Numbered from the stretch's first letter, positions 1 to 10,001 are shown. The stretch: 64,000 nucleotides of DNA from Pseudolysobacter sp964466115 (GCA_964466115.1 CAYXMH010000001.1:186001-250000); one strand, 5' to 3'. The notes: generated by a model not told the origin, from the sequence alone. Made by a program: numbers and translations.

Positions 1-90
1 TTTCAATTCGCGCCGCGAGTGTTCGCGGCGCGCAAGCAATGCCAATGCTTTATCGTAAGCGCTACCAACTGCTGTGCTCTTACGCCCCAT
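1..90 (-). CDS. recX: RecX regulatory protein, N-terminal fragment (runs off the window)
   Basis: The first 30 codons of a minus-strand gene begin 18 bp after the recA stop codon and continue past the window edge. The translation contains AYDKALALLARREHSRRELK, the typical opening helix of RecX, which binds RecA filaments and limits their activity in recombination and the SOS response. recA followed by recX is the usual order. ATG at 88-90 is taken as the start; GTG at 94-96 is in frame and possible. Only the N-terminus is visible, so the completeness of the gene cannot be judged. Confidence 0.85.
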   Translation of the reverse strand, partial: MGRKSTAVGSAYDKALALLARREHSRRELK

Positions 91-108
91 CAACACATTC
101 CCAATGGC

Positions 109-1143
109 TTATGCTTCTTCGGCCATCAGCTCAGGGGTATTAACGATGTGAATCTTGACCGCCAGCAGCTTGGCGCGCAGTTTTTCATCCAGATCGCTCA
201 AAATATCGGGATGTTCACGCAGGAACTGGCGCACGTTGTCCTTGCCCTGCCCGATACGCTCGCCGTTGTAGCTGTACCAGGCTCCGGATTTATCAATCAG
301 GCCGGCATTAACGCCAAGCTCGATGATTTCTCCCTCACGCGAAATGCCCTCGCCATAGAGAATTTCAAACTCCGCTTGACGAAATGGCGGTGCGACCTTG
401 TTCTTGACGACCTTCACGCGCGTTTCCGAACCGATCACCTCTTCACCGCGTTTGACCGCGCCAATACGGCGAATATCCAAACGCACCGAAGCGTAGAACT
501 TAAGCGCGTTACCGCCGGTGGTGGTTTCCGGGCTGCCGAACATTACGCCGATCTTCATACGGATTTGATTGATGAAAATAACCATGCAATTGGAACGCTT
601 AATGTTGCCGGTTAATTTACGCAGCGCCTGGCTCATCAAACGGGCATGCAATCCCACATGGGAATCGCCCATCTCGCCTTCGATTTCGGCTTTGGGCGTT
701 AACGCCGCGACCGAATCGACCACCACCACATCCACCGCGCCCGAACGCACCAGCATGTCGCAAATTTCCAGCGCTTGTTCACCGGTGTCTGGTTGCGAGA
801 CCAAAAGATCATCGACATTCACACCGAGTTTTTCAGCGTAGCTCGGATCAAGTGCATGTTCGGCATCCACGAAAGCAGCGGTACCGCCATTGCGTTGAAC
901 ATTCGCAATCACTTGCAAAGTCAATGTGGTTTTACCGGACGATTCCGGTCCATAAATCTCAACCACACGCCCACGCGGCAAACCGCCAATGCCAAGCGCC
1001 ACATCCAAACCGAGTGACCCGGTGGATACCACTTCAACCGGTTCGTTGCTGCGGTCGCCCATGCGCATCACAGCGCCTTTACCGAATTGTTTTTCAATCT
1101 GACCCAAAGCAGAAGTCAACGCGCGGCGCTTATTTTCGTCCAT
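109..1143 (-). CDS. recA: RecA recombinase
   Basis: DNA-dependent ATPase that forms the strand-exchange filament in homologous recombination and triggers LexA cleavage in the SOS response. The 344-residue length is normal. The Walker A motif GPESSGKTT sits near residue 65, followed by the Walker B strand VVVVDSVAAL and the loop-2 region around NQIRMKIGVMFGSPETTTGG. The start is well placed, with a purine-rich AAAGGAT upstream. It lies between pncC and recX on the same strand, an order also seen in enteric bacteria. No canonical LexA box was recognised upstream, but paired direct repeats are present there (see findings). Confidence 0.98.
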   Translation of the reverse strand: MDENKRRALTSALGQIEKQFGKGAVMRMGDRSNEPVEVVSTGSLGLDVALGIGGLPRGRVVEIYGPESSGKTTLTLQVIANVQRNGGTAAFVDAEHALDPSYAEKLGVNVDDLLVSQPDTGEQALEICDMLVRSGAVDVVVVDSVAALTPKAEIEGEMGDSHVGLHARLMSQALRKLTGNIKRSNCMVIFINQIRMKIGVMFGSPETTTGGNALKFYASVRLDIRRIGAVKRGEEVIGSETRVKVVKNKVAPPFRQAEFEILYGEGISREGEIIELGVNAGLIDKSGAWYSYNGERIGQGKDNVRQFLREHPDILSDLDEKLRAKLLAVKIHIVNTPELMAEEA

Positions 1144-1178
1144 TGGTTACATCCTTTAAGGTTTCAACTTTAGCCAGT

Positions 1179-1208
1179 ATTTAGTGGTCGTGTCTCATTT
1201 AGTGAGAC
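1179..1208. repeat. Direct repeats and small inverted repeat in the recA upstream region
   Basis: ATTTAGTG occurs at 1179-1186 and again at 1197-1204 in the same orientation, exactly 18 bp apart. An overlapping 6-bp inverted repeat GTCTCA/TGAGAC (1192-1197 and 1203-1208) encloses five bases. The block lies 36-65 bp upstream of the recA start, where a promoter or operator would be expected. It does not match the enteric LexA consensus, and no T-run follows that would make it a terminator for pncC. A regulatory role is an inference from position. Confidence 0.4.
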
Positions 1209-1301
1209 TCCTAACCACACATTTGGAAAGCGTTTGATCGCGCTTAAAAACAGCAGCAATTATTCCATACCACCCTAAGCCACGCACTAACCATTCGCGG
1301 A

Positions 1302-1796
1302 TTAATTTGTAAGAATTTTCTGAATCCCCTGCAATGCAGCAGCCACCGTTTGCCGCCGCACTGCTTCACGATCGCCAGCGAAACAAAAGCATTCACTGTG
1401 TGCATAGCCGCCACGCCGCTTCCAAGCGATCCATACCGTGCCAACCGGTTTGTCTTGCGTGCCGCCACTTGGGCCCGCGATACCGGTAACGGCTAGCGCA
1501 ATACCCGCACCAGAGCGCGATAAGGCACCAGAGACCATTTCGATCGCAGTTTCCTGGCTGACTGCGCCATAATGCTCCAGCGTTTCCGGGCGCACCCCCA
1601 GCAACGCTTGCTTGGCTTCGTAACTGTACGCCACCAAGCCCGCCTCAAACCAAGCGGAGCTTCCCGGGATATCGGTTAAAGTTTTGGCAATCCACCCACC
1701 CGAGCACGATTCGGCGGTCGCGACCATCAGCATGCGCGCGGTTAGAAGCTTGGTGGTGGCGACGGCCAAGCCTTGCAATTCAGCATCATTAGGCAC
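1302..1796 (-). CDS. pncC: Nicotinamide-nucleotide amidohydrolase (CinA C-terminal domain)
   Basis: A CinA C-terminal-domain protein of about 164 residues; this family deamidates NMN to nicotinic acid mononucleotide in pyridine-nucleotide salvage. Visible family motifs are TAESCSGGWIAKTLTDIPGS near the N-terminus, YSYEAKQALLGV, GAVSQETAIEMV and AVTGIAGPSGGT, the last two forming the active-site region. The frame stays open upstream to an ATG that would overlap the mutS start, but family similarity begins at the GTG chosen here. It lies upstream of recA on the same strand and could share transcripts with it. The N-terminal molybdopterin-binding-like domain of full-length CinA is absent, as in many proteobacteria. 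Confidence 0.88.
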   Translation of the reverse strand: MPNDAELQGLAVATTKLLTARMLMVATAESCSGGWIAKTLTDIPGSSAWFEAGLVAYSYEAKQALLGVRPETLEHYGAVSQETAIEMVSGALSRSGAGIALAVTGIAGPSGGTQDKPVGTVWIAWKRRGGYAHSECFCFAGDREAVRRQTVAAALQGIQKILTN

Positions 1797-1803
1797 AACG
1801 GAC

Positions 1804-1832
1804 TTGAGCACGTTACGCTCCGAGATTATAAG
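1804..1832 (+). promoter_or_regulatory. Candidate sigma-70 promoter for mutS
   Basis: TTGAGC at 1804-1809 and TATAAG at 1827-1832 are separated by exactly 17 bp, a near-consensus -35/-10 pair. The predicted start point near 1839 lies about 34 bp before the mutS ATG. The elements overlap the 5' part of the divergent pncC gene, so the two genes share regulatory DNA. Confidence 0.6.
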
Positions 1833-1872
1833 CTTACGCCTTTTAGCCGATTCCGACCGTCTTAGCAAAACC

Positions 1873-4437
1873 ATGAAGCCGACCGACCAGCAGCATACAC
1901 CGCTAATGCGTCAATACCTAAGCGCAAAAGCCGAGCACCCCAGCACCCTGCTGTTATTCCGCATGGGCGATTTTTACGAACTGTTCTACGACGACGCGCG
2001 CAAAGCGGCGCGCTTGCTCGACATTACGCTGACGCAACGCGGTCAATCGGCTGGCGCTCCGATCCCGATGGCCGGGGTGCCGGTGCATTCGATCGAAAGT
2101 TATCTCGCCAAACTGGTGCGATTGGGAGAATCGATCGCGATCTGCGAACAAATCGGCGATCCGGCTTTGGCCAAAGGTTTGGTTGAACGCAAAGTCGTAC
2201 GCGTCATCACACCCGGCACCGTTACCGACGCCGCCTTGCTGGAAGAGCGGCGCGACAATCTACTGCTGGCGATCGCCGCGGGAAAGTCCGGATACGGTTT
2301 GGCTTGGGTCGATTTATCAGCCGGTCGTTTTTTACTTGAAGAGGTGCCCAGTACCTCCGCACTGGCAGCCGAATTGGCGCGCCTGGCACCCGCCGAATCG
2401 CTGGTCAGTGAAGACGGCGCATGGCCGCCTTGTGTTAACGAGCTGCCTGGACTGCGCAAACGCGCACCGTGGCAGTTCGATAGCGAAGCGGGCACGCGTC
2501 AACTCAGCCGTTTCTTTGGCACCCGCGATCTTAGCGGTTACGGCTGCGAGAACTTATCGTTAGGCATTGCGGCCGCCGGCGCATTGCTTGGTTACATTGA
2601 AGAAACGCAGAAAAGCGCGCTGCCGCATCTGACTGGCCTTAGTGTCGAGAATGTCGCGGAAACCATCGCACTTGATGCAGCCACCCGGCGCAATCTGGAA
2701 TTGGACACACACCCAAGCGGGCGCACCGAATACACGCTGCTTGGCGTGCTCGATCAATCGATCACGCCGATGGGCGCACGTTTATTGCGCCGCTGGCTTA
2801 ATCGACCATTGCGCGATCAAACTGCGTTACGCCATCGTCATAACGCGATTGCCACATTAACCGAACAACGCCGTTACGACGGCTTACGTGAAACCTTGCG
2901 CGGCATTGGCGATCTGGAACGCATTCTTGCGCGCGTTGCTTTGCGCTCAGCGCGGCCGCGTGACCTATCCACCTTAAGAGATGGTCTAGCGCTTACGCCG
3001 AGCTTGCGCGCAGCCTTAAGCGAACACGACAGCCCGTTGCTGCTGCAATTGTTGGATCGACTCGGCGACCATGAGGCCACCGCCTCACACCTGACCGCCG
3101 CGCTGATGGATACACCACCGGCCTTGCTGCGTGATGGCGGTGTGATCCGCTCCCATTTCGACCCCGAACTGGATGAACTGCGCGAGCTTTCGACCAATGC
3201 CGATCGCTTTCTCATCGAGCTTGAAGAGCGCGAAAAGGAGCAAACCGGCATCGCCACCTTAAAAGTTGGCTATAACCGCGTGCACGGCTACTACATTGAA
3301 ATCAGCCATGCGCACAGCGGCAAAGCGCCGACGCACTATACGCGCCGTCAAACCATCAAAGGCGCGGAACGTTATATTACCGAAGAGCTCAAAACGTTCG
3401 AAGACAAAGTGCTCTCTGCGCGCGAACGCTCATTGATGCGCGAACGTGCCCTATACGATCAACTATTGGATTTTCTGATCGAACGGTTAACAGCGTTGCA
3501 AAATGCCGCGCAAGCGATTGCGCAGATGGACGTGTTAGCCACCTTGGCCGAACGTGCCGAAACCTTGAATTGGGTTTGCCCCGCCCTCGACGACAAACCC
3601 GGCATCGATATTCGCCGTGGACGTCACCCAGTCGTTGAGCAGGTACGCGAAGAACCGTTCGAGCCGAATGATCTGGTGCTTAACGATCAGCGCCGCATGT
3701 TGATCATCACCGGGCCGAACATGGGCGGCAAATCCACCTACATGCGGCAGACGTGTTTAATCGTGCTGCTGGCCCATATCGGCTCTTACGTACCGGCCGA
3801 TAGTGCGCAAATCGGACCCATCGATCGCATCTTCACGCGCATTGGCGCAGGCGATGATTTATCGCGTGGGCAATCCACGTTTATGGTGGAGATGACCGAA
3901 ACCGCGAACATCCTGCACAACGCAACCCCTTCCAGCTTGGTACTGATGGATGAAGTCGGCCGCGGCACCTCGACCTACGACGGGTTGGCGCTGGCGCAAG
4001 CCTGTGCGGTGCAATTGGCGAAAAAAAACCGCGCGTTTGTGTTGTTTGCAACGCACTATTTCGAGTTAACCGAACTTGCCGCCCAATGCGAAACCATCGC
4101 AAACGTGCATCTTGATGCGATCGAATACGCCGAATCGCTGGTGTTTATGCACGCGGTGAAGGAAGGCCCCGCCAACCGCAGTTTTGGTCTGCAAGTGGCT
4201 GCATTGGCCGGTTTGCCGAAAGCCGTGGTGCAACAGGCGCGCGCCTATTTGCACACCTTGGAACACCGCCCGCCGGTGAAAGCGGCGGTTGGCCAGTCCG
4301 ATCCGGCGAAGCAACCGCAGCTGACTTTGTTTGCGGAAAATACCGCCGCGCTCGACGCGTTACGGCACGTGAACCCGGATGATTTAAGTCCAAAAGAAGC
4401 GCTGGCTGAACTCTATCGGCTTAAGACGTTGCTCTAA
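1873..4437 (+). CDS. mutS: DNA mismatch repair protein MutS
   Basis: Recognises base mismatches and small loops and recruits MutL in post-replicative repair. The 854-residue length is typical. The mismatch-binding motif FRMGDFYELFYDDA lies near residue 30. The ATPase domain has Walker A GPNMGGKSTYMRQ, Walker B region LVLMDEVGRGTSTYDG and the FATHYFELTEL segment. An upstream extension of the open frame is rejected because family homology starts near MKPTDQQHTPLMRQYL and the candidate promoter lies inside that extension. The gene is divergent from pncC and followed by a dispersed palindromic repeat. Confidence 0.98.
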   Translation: MKPTDQQHTPLMRQYLSAKAEHPSTLLLFRMGDFYELFYDDARKAARLLDITLTQRGQSAGAPIPMAGVPVHSIESYLAKLVRLGESIAICEQIGDPALAKGLVERKVVRVITPGTVTDAALLEERRDNLLLAIAAGKSGYGLAWVDLSAGRFLLEEVPSTSALAAELARLAPAESLVSEDGAWPPCVNELPGLRKRAPWQFDSEAGTRQLSRFFGTRDLSGYGCENLSLGIAAAGALLGYIEETQKSALPHLTGLSVENVAETIALDAATRRNLELDTHPSGRTEYTLLGVLDQSITPMGARLLRRWLNRPLRDQTALRHRHNAIATLTEQRRYDGLRETLRGIGDLERILARVALRSARPRDLSTLRDGLALTPSLRAALSEHDSPLLLQLLDRLGDHEATASHLTAALMDTPPALLRDGGVIRSHFDPELDELRELSTNADRFLIELEEREKEQTGIATLKVGYNRVHGYYIEISHAHSGKAPTHYTRRQTIKGAERYITEELKTFEDKVLSARERSLMRERALYDQLLDFLIERLTALQNAAQAIAQMDVLATLAERAETLNWVCPALDDKPGIDIRRGRHPVVEQVREEPFEPNDLVLNDQRRMLIITGPNMGGKSTYMRQTCLIVLLAHIGSYVPADSAQIGPIDRIFTRIGAGDDLSRGQSTFMVEMTETANILHNATPSSLVLMDEVGRGTSTYDGLALAQACAVQLAKKNRAFVLFATHYFELTELAAQCETIANVHLDAIEYAESLVFMHAVKEGPANRSFGLQVAALAGLPKAVVQQARAYLHTLEHRPPVKAAVGQSDPAKQPQLTLFAENTAALDALRHVNPDDLSPKEALAELYRLKTLL

Positions 4438-4475
4438 ACCGGCCTTTCCAACATCCATCGCCTTGCGCTCACCCC

Positions 4476-4505
4476 GAGCCTGTCGAAGGGTGCTTCGACG
4501 GGCTC
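4476..4505. repeat. Dispersed palindromic repeat after mutS
   Basis: The arms GAGCCTGTCGAAG and CTTCGACGGGCTC are inverted with one mismatch around GGTG, and CAGCACGAGCGG follows. This resembles the widespread GAGCCTGTCGAA...TTCGACAGGCTC intergenic repeat of proteobacterial genomes. It sits between the convergent ends of mutS and the next lipoprotein gene and may act as a transcript end. A related element occurs at 36079-36117. Confidence 0.7.
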
Positions 4506-4541
4506 AGCACGAGCGGTTTGTACGGGCTTTTTCAGCGCGTA

Positions 4542-4931
4542 TCACTGCTCCATCTTAATCGCTTTTATGGCCCCATCATCGATAAACGCCTCGATGTTAA
4601 GGTCGTGCGCGATCGACGCCAGCGAAACAATGTGGTTTTTCTTTATTTTTACCTTATCGCTATTTTTCAGCAACAACCGATGCACCGGTTTTTGCACCTC
4701 GATCCGATAGCGCAAATGCCCACGTAAATCTTCCGGCGCCAACGTGGCGCCATCAAAATCGAATTGGCCGTCTTTATCGGCACGCAATACCATATCAAAA
4801 TCGCTGGGCACGCTCGCCACGGTGCTGGTGGAGGATTTGATATCCCGGCTGCCACACGCCCCGAGCAGCAGGCAAGCCGCGATCAGCGCCGCGCAGTGGA
4901 TCATCCTCGTTGTCGCTTTGGAAATTTGCAT
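4542..4931 (-). CDS. Small lipoprotein with ExbD/TolR-like periplasmic domain
   Basis: A 129-residue protein with a lipoprotein signal: a hydrophobic stretch, then lipobox LLGAC with Cys26 as the predicted lipidated residue. The mature part (VLRADKDGQFDFDG, then LAPEDLRGHL and a C-terminal strand-helix pattern) resembles the periplasmic domain of ExbD/TolR proteins, which normally follows a transmembrane helix rather than a lipid anchor. That likeness is judged by eye and is weak. The gene is 37 bp downstream of dcd on the same strand. The function is unknown; membrane location is the only firm statement. Confidence 0.7.
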   Translation of the reverse strand: MQISKATTRMIHCAALIAACLLLGACGSRDIKSSTSTVASVPSDFDMVLRADKDGQFDFDGATLAPEDLRGHLRYRIEVQKPVHRLLLKNSDKVKIKKNHIVSLASIAHDLNIEAFIDDGAIKAIKMEQ

Positions 4932-4968
4932 CAGTCGTCTCCTGGTTTAACAGCTTTGGCGTACCCAA

Positions 4969-5538
4969 TCATGCGCGCGGCAACGTCACACCGCGCTGCC
5001 CCATGTATTTCCCGGCGCGGTCTTTGTAGCTGACTTCGCACAGCTCGTCCGATTCCAAAAACAGCATCTGCGCCACGCCCTCGTTGGCGTAAATCCGCGC
5101 CGGCAACGGCGTGGTATTGGAAAACTCCAGCGTAACGTGGCCTTCCCATTCCGGCTCCAACGGAGTTACGTTGACAATGATTCCACAACGCGCGTAGGTG
5201 GATTTTCCCAGGCAAATCGTCAGCACTTGCCGGGGAATGCGGAAATACTCAACCGTGCGCGCCAACGCGAACGAGTTCGGCGGGATGATGCAGACATCGG
5301 ATTTCACGTCGACGAAACTGCGCGGATCGAAGTTTTTCGGGTCGACGATGGTGGAATTGATGTTGGTGAATACCTTAAATTCGTCCGCACAGCGCACATC
5401 GTAACCGTAACTGGAGGTGCCGTAGGAGATGGTGCGCCCACCGTTGCCGTCCTCGCGCAATTGCCCCGCGGCGAACGGCTCGATCATGCCGTGTTGTTCG
5501 GCCATGCGGCGGATCCATTTGTCGCTCTTAATGCTCAT
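4969..5538 (-). CDS. dcd: dCTP deaminase
   Basis: Converts dCTP to dUTP, the main route to dUMP and so to thymidylate in many Gram-negatives. The 189-residue length matches the family. The active-site region reads GKSTYARCG with the conserved Ser and Arg, and the catalytic glutamate lies in the following strand (VTLEFSNT). A C-terminal nucleotide-closing segment KYMGQRGVTLPR is present. The neighbour upstream is apbC, 14 bp away on the same strand, so cotranscription is likely. Confidence 0.96.
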   Translation of the reverse strand: MSIKSDKWIRRMAEQHGMIEPFAAGQLREDGNGGRTISYGTSSYGYDVRCADEFKVFTNINSTIVDPKNFDPRSFVDVKSDVCIIPPNSFALARTVEYFRIPRQVLTICLGKSTYARCGIIVNVTPLEPEWEGHVTLEFSNTTPLPARIYANEGVAQMLFLESDELCEVSYKDRAGKYMGQRGVTLPRA

Positions 5539-5552
5539 GCCAGCCTCAAGGT

Positions 5553-6644
<1,092 letters not shown>

Positions 6645-6857
6645 GGTCGGGATTGCTCGAAAGCGAAATAAAGCAGGCGATTGTAGCTGAGGCGTACGCC
6701 CCGCGGCACCCGCTTTCAGAAAAATAACCCGCCGCCGCACGATGAATCTTGCTGTTCAGCTTCTGTTTATTGGAGCTGGGGCCAGTTTCGCGTACCATCC
6801 CCGCGCTGCCCTTGTCGGGTTGGCTTGTTTCAAACATCTTCTGGAGAACTTTTACTC

Positions 6858-7241
6858 ATGACTAACCTTTCTCGCGCCCTTCTTTCCGTTGGTTTGGTAT
6901 TCGCAATCAGCGCATGCCAACAGCAATCCGCTCCAACCCAAACGACGGCCAAACCCGCCGCTCCCGCTCCGGCACCGACCCAGCCGGTAGCAGCACCGAC
7001 CGCCAGCAGCATTGGCGTGGCCGAATGCGATGATTACTTAAACAAATACGAAGCCTGTGTGAACGGCAAAGTGCCGGAAGCCGCACGCGCATCGCTCAAA
7101 CAAAGCCTCGACGCCACCCGTGGCGCTTGGAAATCGGCAGCCGCCACCCCAGCCGGTAAAGAAGGCTTGGCATCGGCTTGCAAACAAGCCTACGACGCTT
7201 CCAAAGCCGCGATGAGCCAATACGGTTGTACCGATTTCTAA
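6858..7241 (+). CDS. Hypothetical lipoprotein with Ala/Pro-rich linker
   Basis: A 127-residue protein with signal peptide and lipobox FAISAC, a Pro/Ala/Thr-rich linker (about residues 20-50) and a compact helical domain with conserved-looking cysteines (ECDDYLNKYEACVNG, then ACKQAYDASKAAMSQYGC). The four cysteines could form two disulfides in the periplasm. The function is not recognised. The start at 6858 places the signal peptide correctly. It lies just upstream of a hairpin and metG. Confidence 0.8.
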   Translation: MTNLSRALLSVGLVFAISACQQQSAPTQTTAKPAAPAPAPTQPVAAPTASSIGVAECDDYLNKYEACVNGKVPEAARASLKQSLDATRGAWKSAAATPAGKEGLASACKQAYDASKAAMSQYGCTDF

Positions 7242-7260
7242 ACCGCGTTACCTGTACTTA

Positions 7261-7283
7261 AGGGGCAGTCGCAAACTGCCCCT
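7261..7283 (+). terminator. Hairpin downstream of the lipoprotein gene
   Basis: A perfect 9-bp stem (AGGGGCAGT/ACTGCCCCT) around a five-base loop, 20 bp after the stop codon and 30 bp before metG. The T-tract after it is weak (CCTCTTG), so termination efficiency is uncertain. Confidence 0.5.
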
Positions 7284-7312
7284 CCTCTTGCCAACAATCC
7301 GCTGAAAGCCGC

Positions 7313-9364
7313 ATGGCCAAGTCACGCCATACCCTTGTTACCAGTGCCCTGCCCTACGCCAATGGTCACTTGCATCTCGGCCATTTGGTCGGCTACATCC
7401 AGGCCGATATTTGGGTGCGCGCACGCCGGATGAACGGGGAGACGGTGCATTTTGTCTGCGCCGACGATGCGCACGGCACGCCGATCATGTTGGCGGCGGA
7501 AAAAGCCGGTTTGGCGCCGGAAGTCTTTATTCAAGGCATCCAAGCCAGCCACGAGCGCGACTTCAAGGCGTTTCAAGTCGATTTCGATTTCTATCATTCG
7601 ACCCATTCCGAAGAAAACCGCGAACTGGCAACGCTGATTTACACGCGCCTTAAAACCGGCGGCGCGATTGCTCAACGCACCATCCAGCAACTTTACGATC
7701 CGGTGAAGCAGATGTTTTTACCGGACCGCTATATCAAAGGCGATTGCCCGAACTGCGGCAGCCCCGATCAATACGGCGACAATTGCGAAGTCTGCGGCAA
7801 GGCGTATGCCCCCACCGATCTTAAAAATCCGCGCTCGGTGGTTTCGGGCGCGACGCCGGAACTGCGCGATTCAGAGCATTACTTTTTTAAATTAGGTAAA
7901 TTTGAAAACTTTTTACGCGAATGGTTAGCTGGCGATATCGCACATTCCTCGGTCAAGGCAAAATTGCAGGAATGGATGACCAGCGGCTTGCGCGATTGGG
8001 ACATCTCGCGCGACGCGCCGTATTTCGGCTTTCCCATCCCCGATGCCCCGGGTAAGTTTTTTTACGTTTGGCTCGATGCGCCCATCGGTTATCTGGCCAG
8101 TTTCAAAGCCTATTGCGCGAAGCACGGCGTCGATTTCGACGCTTTTTTAAACGCCGATAGCGCCAATGAGATGCACCATTTCCTAGGCAAAGACATCATC
8201 AATTTTCACGGCCTGTTCTGGCCGGCGATGCTGCACGGCGCCAATTTCCGCACACCGACGCATCTGCACGTCAACGGTTATCTCACCGTGAACGGCGCGA
8301 AGATGTCGAAATCGCGCGGCACGTTTATCCAGGCGCGCACCTATCTCGATGCCGGGTTGAATCCGGAGTATTTGCGCTATTACTTTGCGACGAAATTAGG
8401 GCCCGGGGTCGATGATTTGGATTTGAACCTCGAGGATTTTTCCGCACGCGTCAATTCGGACTTGGTCGGCAAGTTCGTCAACATTGCGAGCCGCGCCGGG
8501 AAAATACTGCACGACCATTTCGGCGGGCGCATTGCGCGCTCACCCGATTTGATCGATATTGAAACGAAACGGCTTATTCCACTGCATTATAAAAGCGGCC
8601 GCTACCATTTCGCTATCGAGGCGACGATGGCGCTGGCCGATCAAGTGAACAATTATCTGCAGCAGCAGGAGCCTTGGAAAAAAGTAAAGGATCACTCCAA
8701 CGCAACCGCCCTGTCGGAGGCGCAAATTGCTTGCAGCCGCGCGCTCGAGGCGTTTCGGGTGCTAACGGTTTTCCTCAAACCCATTCTTCCGCAGTTGAGC
8801 CAGCATGCAGAACAGTTCCTCGGCGTACTTCCTCTTACGTGGGGGGATACGGAAACGCCGTTCGCTGACGGACACCCAATCAATAAATACGAACATTTAC
8901 TGGCCCGCGTCGATCCCAACCACATTGAAGCCATGATCACAGCCTCGAAAGAATCGCTCGGTACGAACACGACAGAAACGCCATCAACCGCAGCGGCAGC
9001 AACAAAACCTATTGCTGCACAAACTACGGCCGCTGCCGCCATCACCATCGACGATTTCGCCAAACTCGACCTGCGCATTGCGCGTGTCGTGGCATGCGAA
9101 GCGGTTGAAGGTTCCGACAAACTGCTGCGCTTCCAACTCGATTTGGGCGATCATCAGCGCCAAATTTTTTCCGGCATCAAAGGCGCTTATGCGGAACCGG
9201 AGAAATTAATCGGCCGCCATGTCGTCGTGATCGCGAATCTGGCGCCGCGCAAAATGCGTTTCGGTCTATCCGAAGGCATGATTTTATCGGCTGGCAGCGG
9301 CGGCGCGGATTTGTTCTTATTGGATGTGGATTCCGGCGCCAAGGCGGGAATGCCGGTAAAATGA
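7313..9364 (+). CDS. metG: Methionyl-tRNA synthetase
   Basis: Charges tRNA-Met, including the initiator. The 683-residue protein has a class I signature, with the HIGH-type motif HLHLGHL near residue 20 and the KMSKS loop GAKMSKSRGTF near residue 330. A zinc knuckle CPNCGSPDQYGDNCEVCG lies near residue 145. After an Ala/Thr-rich linker (about residues 545-575) a C-terminal OB-fold tRNA-binding domain follows (DFAKLDLRIARVVACEAVEG), which gives dimerisation and tRNA affinity. rnfB starts 5 bp after the stop. Confidence 0.98.
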   Translation: MAKSRHTLVTSALPYANGHLHLGHLVGYIQADIWVRARRMNGETVHFVCADDAHGTPIMLAAEKAGLAPEVFIQGIQASHERDFKAFQVDFDFYHSTHSEENRELATLIYTRLKTGGAIAQRTIQQLYDPVKQMFLPDRYIKGDCPNCGSPDQYGDNCEVCGKAYAPTDLKNPRSVVSGATPELRDSEHYFFKLGKFENFLREWLAGDIAHSSVKAKLQEWMTSGLRDWDISRDAPYFGFPIPDAPGKFFYVWLDAPIGYLASFKAYCAKHGVDFDAFLNADSANEMHHFLGKDIINFHGLFWPAMLHGANFRTPTHLHVNGYLTVNGAKMSKSRGTFIQARTYLDAGLNPEYLRYYFATKLGPGVDDLDLNLEDFSARVNSDLVGKFVNIASRAGKILHDHFGGRIARSPDLIDIETKRLIPLHYKSGRYHFAIEATMALADQVNNYLQQQEPWKKVKDHSNATALSEAQIACSRALEAFRVLTVFLKPILPQLSQHAEQFLGVLPLTWGDTETPFADGHPINKYEHLLARVDPNHIEAMITASKESLGTNTTETPSTAAAATKPIAAQTTAAAAITIDDFAKLDLRIARVVACEAVEGSDKLLRFQLDLGDHQRQIFSGIKGAYAEPEKLIGRHVVVIANLAPRKMRFGLSEGMILSAGSGGADLFLLDVDSGAKAGMPVK

Positions 9365-9368
9365 CCGG

Positions 9369-10001
9369 ATGGTTCCCGGCAACGATTCCACATTGATTGA
9401 CCGCATCGACGATCTGCTGCCGCAGACGCAATGTGGAAAATGCGGCTACAACGGCTGTCGACCTTATGCGCAAGCAATTGCAGCGGGTGAGGCCGAAATC
9501 AACCAATGCCCGCCGGGCGGCGCGCCGGGCATAAGTGATCTAGCCAACCTGCTGGGCCGCGCACCGCTTGCGCTTAACCCGAAAAACGGGACCGAAACGC
9601 CAAAGACCATTGCCCGGATCGATGAGAGCGTCTGCATCGGCTGCGTCAAATGCGTGCAGGCCTGCCCAGTGGATGCGATCGTCGGCTCTGCAAAATTGAT
9701 GCATACCGTGATCACGGAGGATTGCACTGGCTGCGAGTTGTGCATTCCGCCGTGCCCAGTGGACTGCATCGCAATGGTGCCAATGCCGCCACCGTTGGCG
9801 CAACGCAACCGCGCCGCCCAATGGCGCCAGCGTTATCTAGCGCGTCAGGCGCGTCTAGCGCATCAGGAATCCCTGCGTTCATTGCAAATCCAAACGCGCA
9901 AAATGGAAGTCAAAAAACCCGAAATCAGCAAAGCCGCCGTTAACGAGGCAATTGCTCGCAGCAAAGCCAAGAAAGGCGATCGCGGGATTCCGCCGCGTTG
10001 A
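9369..10001 (+). CDS. rnfB: RnfB-like iron-sulfur protein
   Basis: A 210-residue ferredoxin-type protein with an N-terminal Fe-S motif CGKCGYNGC and two [4Fe-4S] motifs, CIGCVKCVQACPVDAI and CTGCELCIPPCPVDCI. The N-terminal membrane helix of RnfB in complete Rnf complexes is missing and no other rnf genes are nearby, so it is probably a soluble electron carrier rather than part of an ion pump. The C-terminal 60 residues are basic and helical. It is close to metG and upstream of nth, an order known from Xanthomonas relatives; a role delivering electrons or clusters to endonuclease III is only an inference. Confidence 0.88.
   Translation: MVPGNDSTLIDRIDDLLPQTQCGKCGYNGCRPYAQAIAAGEAEINQCPPGGAPGISDLANLLGRAPLALNPKNGTETPKTIARIDESVCIGCVKCVQACPVDAIVGSAKLMHTVITEDCTGCELCIPPCPVDCIAMVPMPPPLAQRNRAAQWRQRYLARQARLAHQESLRSLQIQTRKMEVKKPEISKAAVNEAIARSKAKKGDRGIPPR

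Noticed and set aside
19..615. Long plus-strand open frames opposite recA
   Set aside because: They are antisense to a fully conserved recA and have no ribosome binding site; the codon pattern is a mirror of the real gene.
1684..1872. N-terminal extension of MutS by 63 residues
   Set aside because: It overlaps the conserved part of pncC and the candidate mutS promoter, and MutS homology begins at the ATG at 1873.
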